In this document: positions 62,701-64,000 of the stretch, piece after piece
How the letters are laid out: every line of letters starts with the position of its first letter
How positions within the stretch are numbered: the stretch's first letter is position 1
Assembly (NCBI GenBank): GCA_012295275.1
Contig: CM022678.1
Span: forward strand, 1,491,686 to 1,555,685
DNA from: Chrysomallon squamiferum
Taxonomy: Eukaryota; Mollusca; Gastropoda; Neomphalida; Peltospiridae
Length of the DNA: 64,000 bases
Reading direction: 5' to 3'
The notes under the pieces: model-generated
What the model saw: the letters and a program-made list of their open reading frames with translations, nothing else
Told to the model about the DNA's origin: nothing
The model's database searches: none
Position numbers and translations under genes: made by a program

Positions 62701-62814
62701 TGAGGGTATACTGTATACCTCCGCCATTTTTTTTTTTTTTTTCAGCAACATCCGGTTGGCGCGCGTGAAAGTATCAGACGTTCATTGAGGTGGAGCAGTG
62801 TTCTGGATTTCTGA
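59714..62814 (+). CDS. Uncharacterised Lys-rich protein, two coding exons visible
   Basis: Not recognised. An exon opens at 59690 after a TGCTGTTGCAG acceptor, and the first ATG is at 59714. It runs 255 codons to 60478 (donor GTAAAC, phase 0). The protein starts MSQLSRVWTKKRIPDDELD, then a Tyr/Pro-rich part (YKPYHSYAPYKP), a long Lys/Glu-rich stretch (about residues 135-220) and ends SLRRAVNASLVGRAWRRVYE. A strong poly-T/CAG acceptor at 62745 opens a phase-0 segment of 22 codons (QHPVGARESIRRSLRWSSV...) and stop at 62814, which I propose as the last exon, giving 277 residues. No signal peptide or membrane segment is seen. The 2.3-kb intron is filled by a splice-donor minisatellite and a MITE. 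The first exon is well supported, the second is inference. Confidence 0.6.
60455..61815 (+). repeat. 36-43 bp minisatellite, about 34 copies, repeating an exon end plus splice donor
   Basis: Each unit carries GTCTGGAGGCGCGTGTACGA followed by GGTAAAC and AAAACTGAGCGA, or a shorter form lacking ACGAGG. The first copy is the real end of the exon at 60478 with its donor. Short forms still contain GTAAAC. CG-rich compared with the surroundings. Confidence 0.95.
61857..61945. repeat. Three copies of a 32-bp unit
   Basis: Built on TACTTGTCTGTGTCTGTCTG followed by TGTATTTGTT. Confidence 0.85.
62008..62713. mobile_element. Tigger/pogo-like MITE, 706 bp
   Basis: TA on both sides (62006-62007 and 62714-62715). 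Inverted ends: CAATATTCCCTCGCTATTCG on the left and, on the other strand, CAGTATACCCTCACCTATTC on the right, both continuing into GCGG. The interior is AT-rich without transposase. Its right end lies only about 30 bp before the acceptor at 62745. Confidence 0.85.
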
Positions 62815-62837
62815 TAACTGAGATTTAATGTTTTAAA

Positions 62838-63050
62838 CAGCCAGTTTTACGTAATGTTTATTTATAGAATCAATAATGTAATCGGATCCCTGGACATGAC
62901 GTCATTAAGGTTTTGCCATCCGAAACATTTACTGTTCACAAACAGCCAGTTTTACGTAATGTTTATTTATAGAATCAGTAATGTAATCGTATCCCTGGAC
63001 ATGGCAATGACGTCAGTAAGGATATGCCATCCTACACGCATACTGTTCAC
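62838..63050 (+). repeat. Tandem duplication of a 105-110 bp unit
   Basis: The segment beginning CAGCCAGTTTTACGTAATG occurs at 62838 and 62943 with a few substitutions and a 6-bp length difference. The open frame across it is probably a by-product. Confidence 0.85.
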
Positions 63051-63475
63051 AAAAGATAAAGTGAAAAGTTTGACGGTTAAAGAAAATTTAATTTAGAAAA
63101 GTATTAGCTGGAAAATGTATATGTTACTGAAATTTTTTATTTATCTATTTATTTGCTGCTTTTATTTTTTTATTTGTTTGTTTGTTTATGTCTATTTATG
63201 TATTTATGTATTTAAATGATTTTCGTTTGTTCAGTTGTTTATATAACGGCTTTTTTTTTTTAAATTATTTATCATTGTTTATTTGTCTGTCTATTTATTT
63301 TACCTTTTCGTTTGTTTAGTCATTAATTAATTTGTTTGTTTATTTAACTTTTGTTTATTTGTTTGTTTATTTATTAGATACTTTAAAAAAAAAAAATTTT
63401 AAGCAGACAATAACAAACATAATCACGTAATAATTTATAAGTTTATTATTTTTGATAAATAAATAAATTTGTTAC

Positions 63476-63582
63476 TTATTCTGGGTCATTTTTGTTGTTG
63501 TTGTTGTTGTTGTTGTCATTTTCTTCTTTCGTGTACTTAGGCTTCTTTTCTTCATATGATGCCTCTTCTTCACTTTCTCCAT
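63476..63582 (-). CDS. Probable last exon of a minus-strand gene with acidic, Asn-rich C-terminus
   Basis: After a TTTTAAAAAG acceptor, the frame reads DGESEEEASYEEKKPKYTKE, an Asn run and NDPE, then TAA. AATAAA-containing sequence follows within 40 bases. The rest of the gene would lie to the right of the window. Another open frame also exists in this exon, so the phase is not certain. No family is recognised. Confidence 0.45.
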
Positions 63583-63737
63583 CTTTTTAAAATACAAATT
63601 GTATTACCCGAACAACTTGTTAGATTTAATGGGAGACCAAGCTGGGACTTTGTTTGTTATAATTTAACTTTGTGCCATTACTGAGTAATTTGTGTATTTA
63701 TACAGCGACATGGCATTTATTTCTGTAATCAGTAGAT

Positions 63738-63738
63738 G

Positions 63739-63832
<94 letters not shown>

Positions 63833-63877
63833 TAATAATAATAACAAATAAATAAATAATAATAATAAATGATGATG

Positions 63878-63968
<91 letters not shown>

Positions 63969-64000
63969 TGATAATAATAATAATAATGATAATAATAATA
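63738..64000. repeat. (AAT/GAT)n trinucleotide array to the right edge
   Basis: Interrupted AATAATAAT runs with GAT triplets, continuing off the window. Confidence 0.95.

Noticed and set aside
62854-63096. 80-codon plus-strand frame
   Set aside because: Spans a tandem duplication of non-coding sequence; the two halves diverge without codon bias, and it follows the proposed stop of the preceding gene.

Overview
The window is nuclear DNA from an animal, most likely an invertebrate. It is AT-rich, with intron-split genes carrying GT/AG junctions, very abundant micro- and minisatellites, pogo/Tigger-like and hAT-like MITEs, and an RNase H-bearing LINE. A lophotrochozoan such as a mollusc would fit, but that is inference; nothing here fixes the species. 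There are no prokaryotic operons, CRISPR arrays, rRNA genes or intact tRNA genes. || Left third (1-16,102, minus strand): fourteen exons of GTF3C2 (TFIIIC110), the WD40 subunit of RNA polymerase III factor TFIIIC, running off the left edge. Every exon junction is phase-compatible. The N-terminal half has AT-hooks and three zinc fingers; the C-terminal half is the WD40 region. Exon 1 and exon 4 each contain one base too many for their frame. Introns are packed with tetra- and trinucleotide arrays, and one holds about 55 copies of a 60-68 bp minisatellite derived from the 3' splice-site region of the next exon. || 18,320-20,505 (plus strand): a complete four-exon MED30 (Mediator head subunit) with a probable upstream 5'UTR exon. 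|| 20.8-57.6 kb: four tandem segmental duplications (A, B, C, D), each carrying one minus-strand gene of the dispanin/CD225 (IFITM-like) family. Each gene has five exons, six in B. The proteins have a proline-rich N-terminus in which PPxY overlaps YxxL (PPAYDQL), then the CD225 two-helix domain, split by an intron at the same place as in vertebrate IFITM genes. Copies A and C look intact, B is divergent with a duplicated PPxY exon and a LINE in its intron, and D has a one-base deletion in the TM1 exon. The copies differ by MITEs, a 634-bp segment missing from B, and intron VNTRs, which allows their order of origin to be inferred. This array is the most interesting system in the window; an antiviral or membrane-trafficking role is inference from the family only. 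|| Right end: an unrecognised lysine-rich plus-strand gene (59,714-62,814, two coding exons visible). Its intron starts with about 34 copies of a minisatellite that repeats the exon end together with its 5' splice site, and also holds a 706-bp Tigger-like MITE. A probable last exon of another minus-strand gene lies at 63,476-63,582, followed by a trinucleotide array to the edge.
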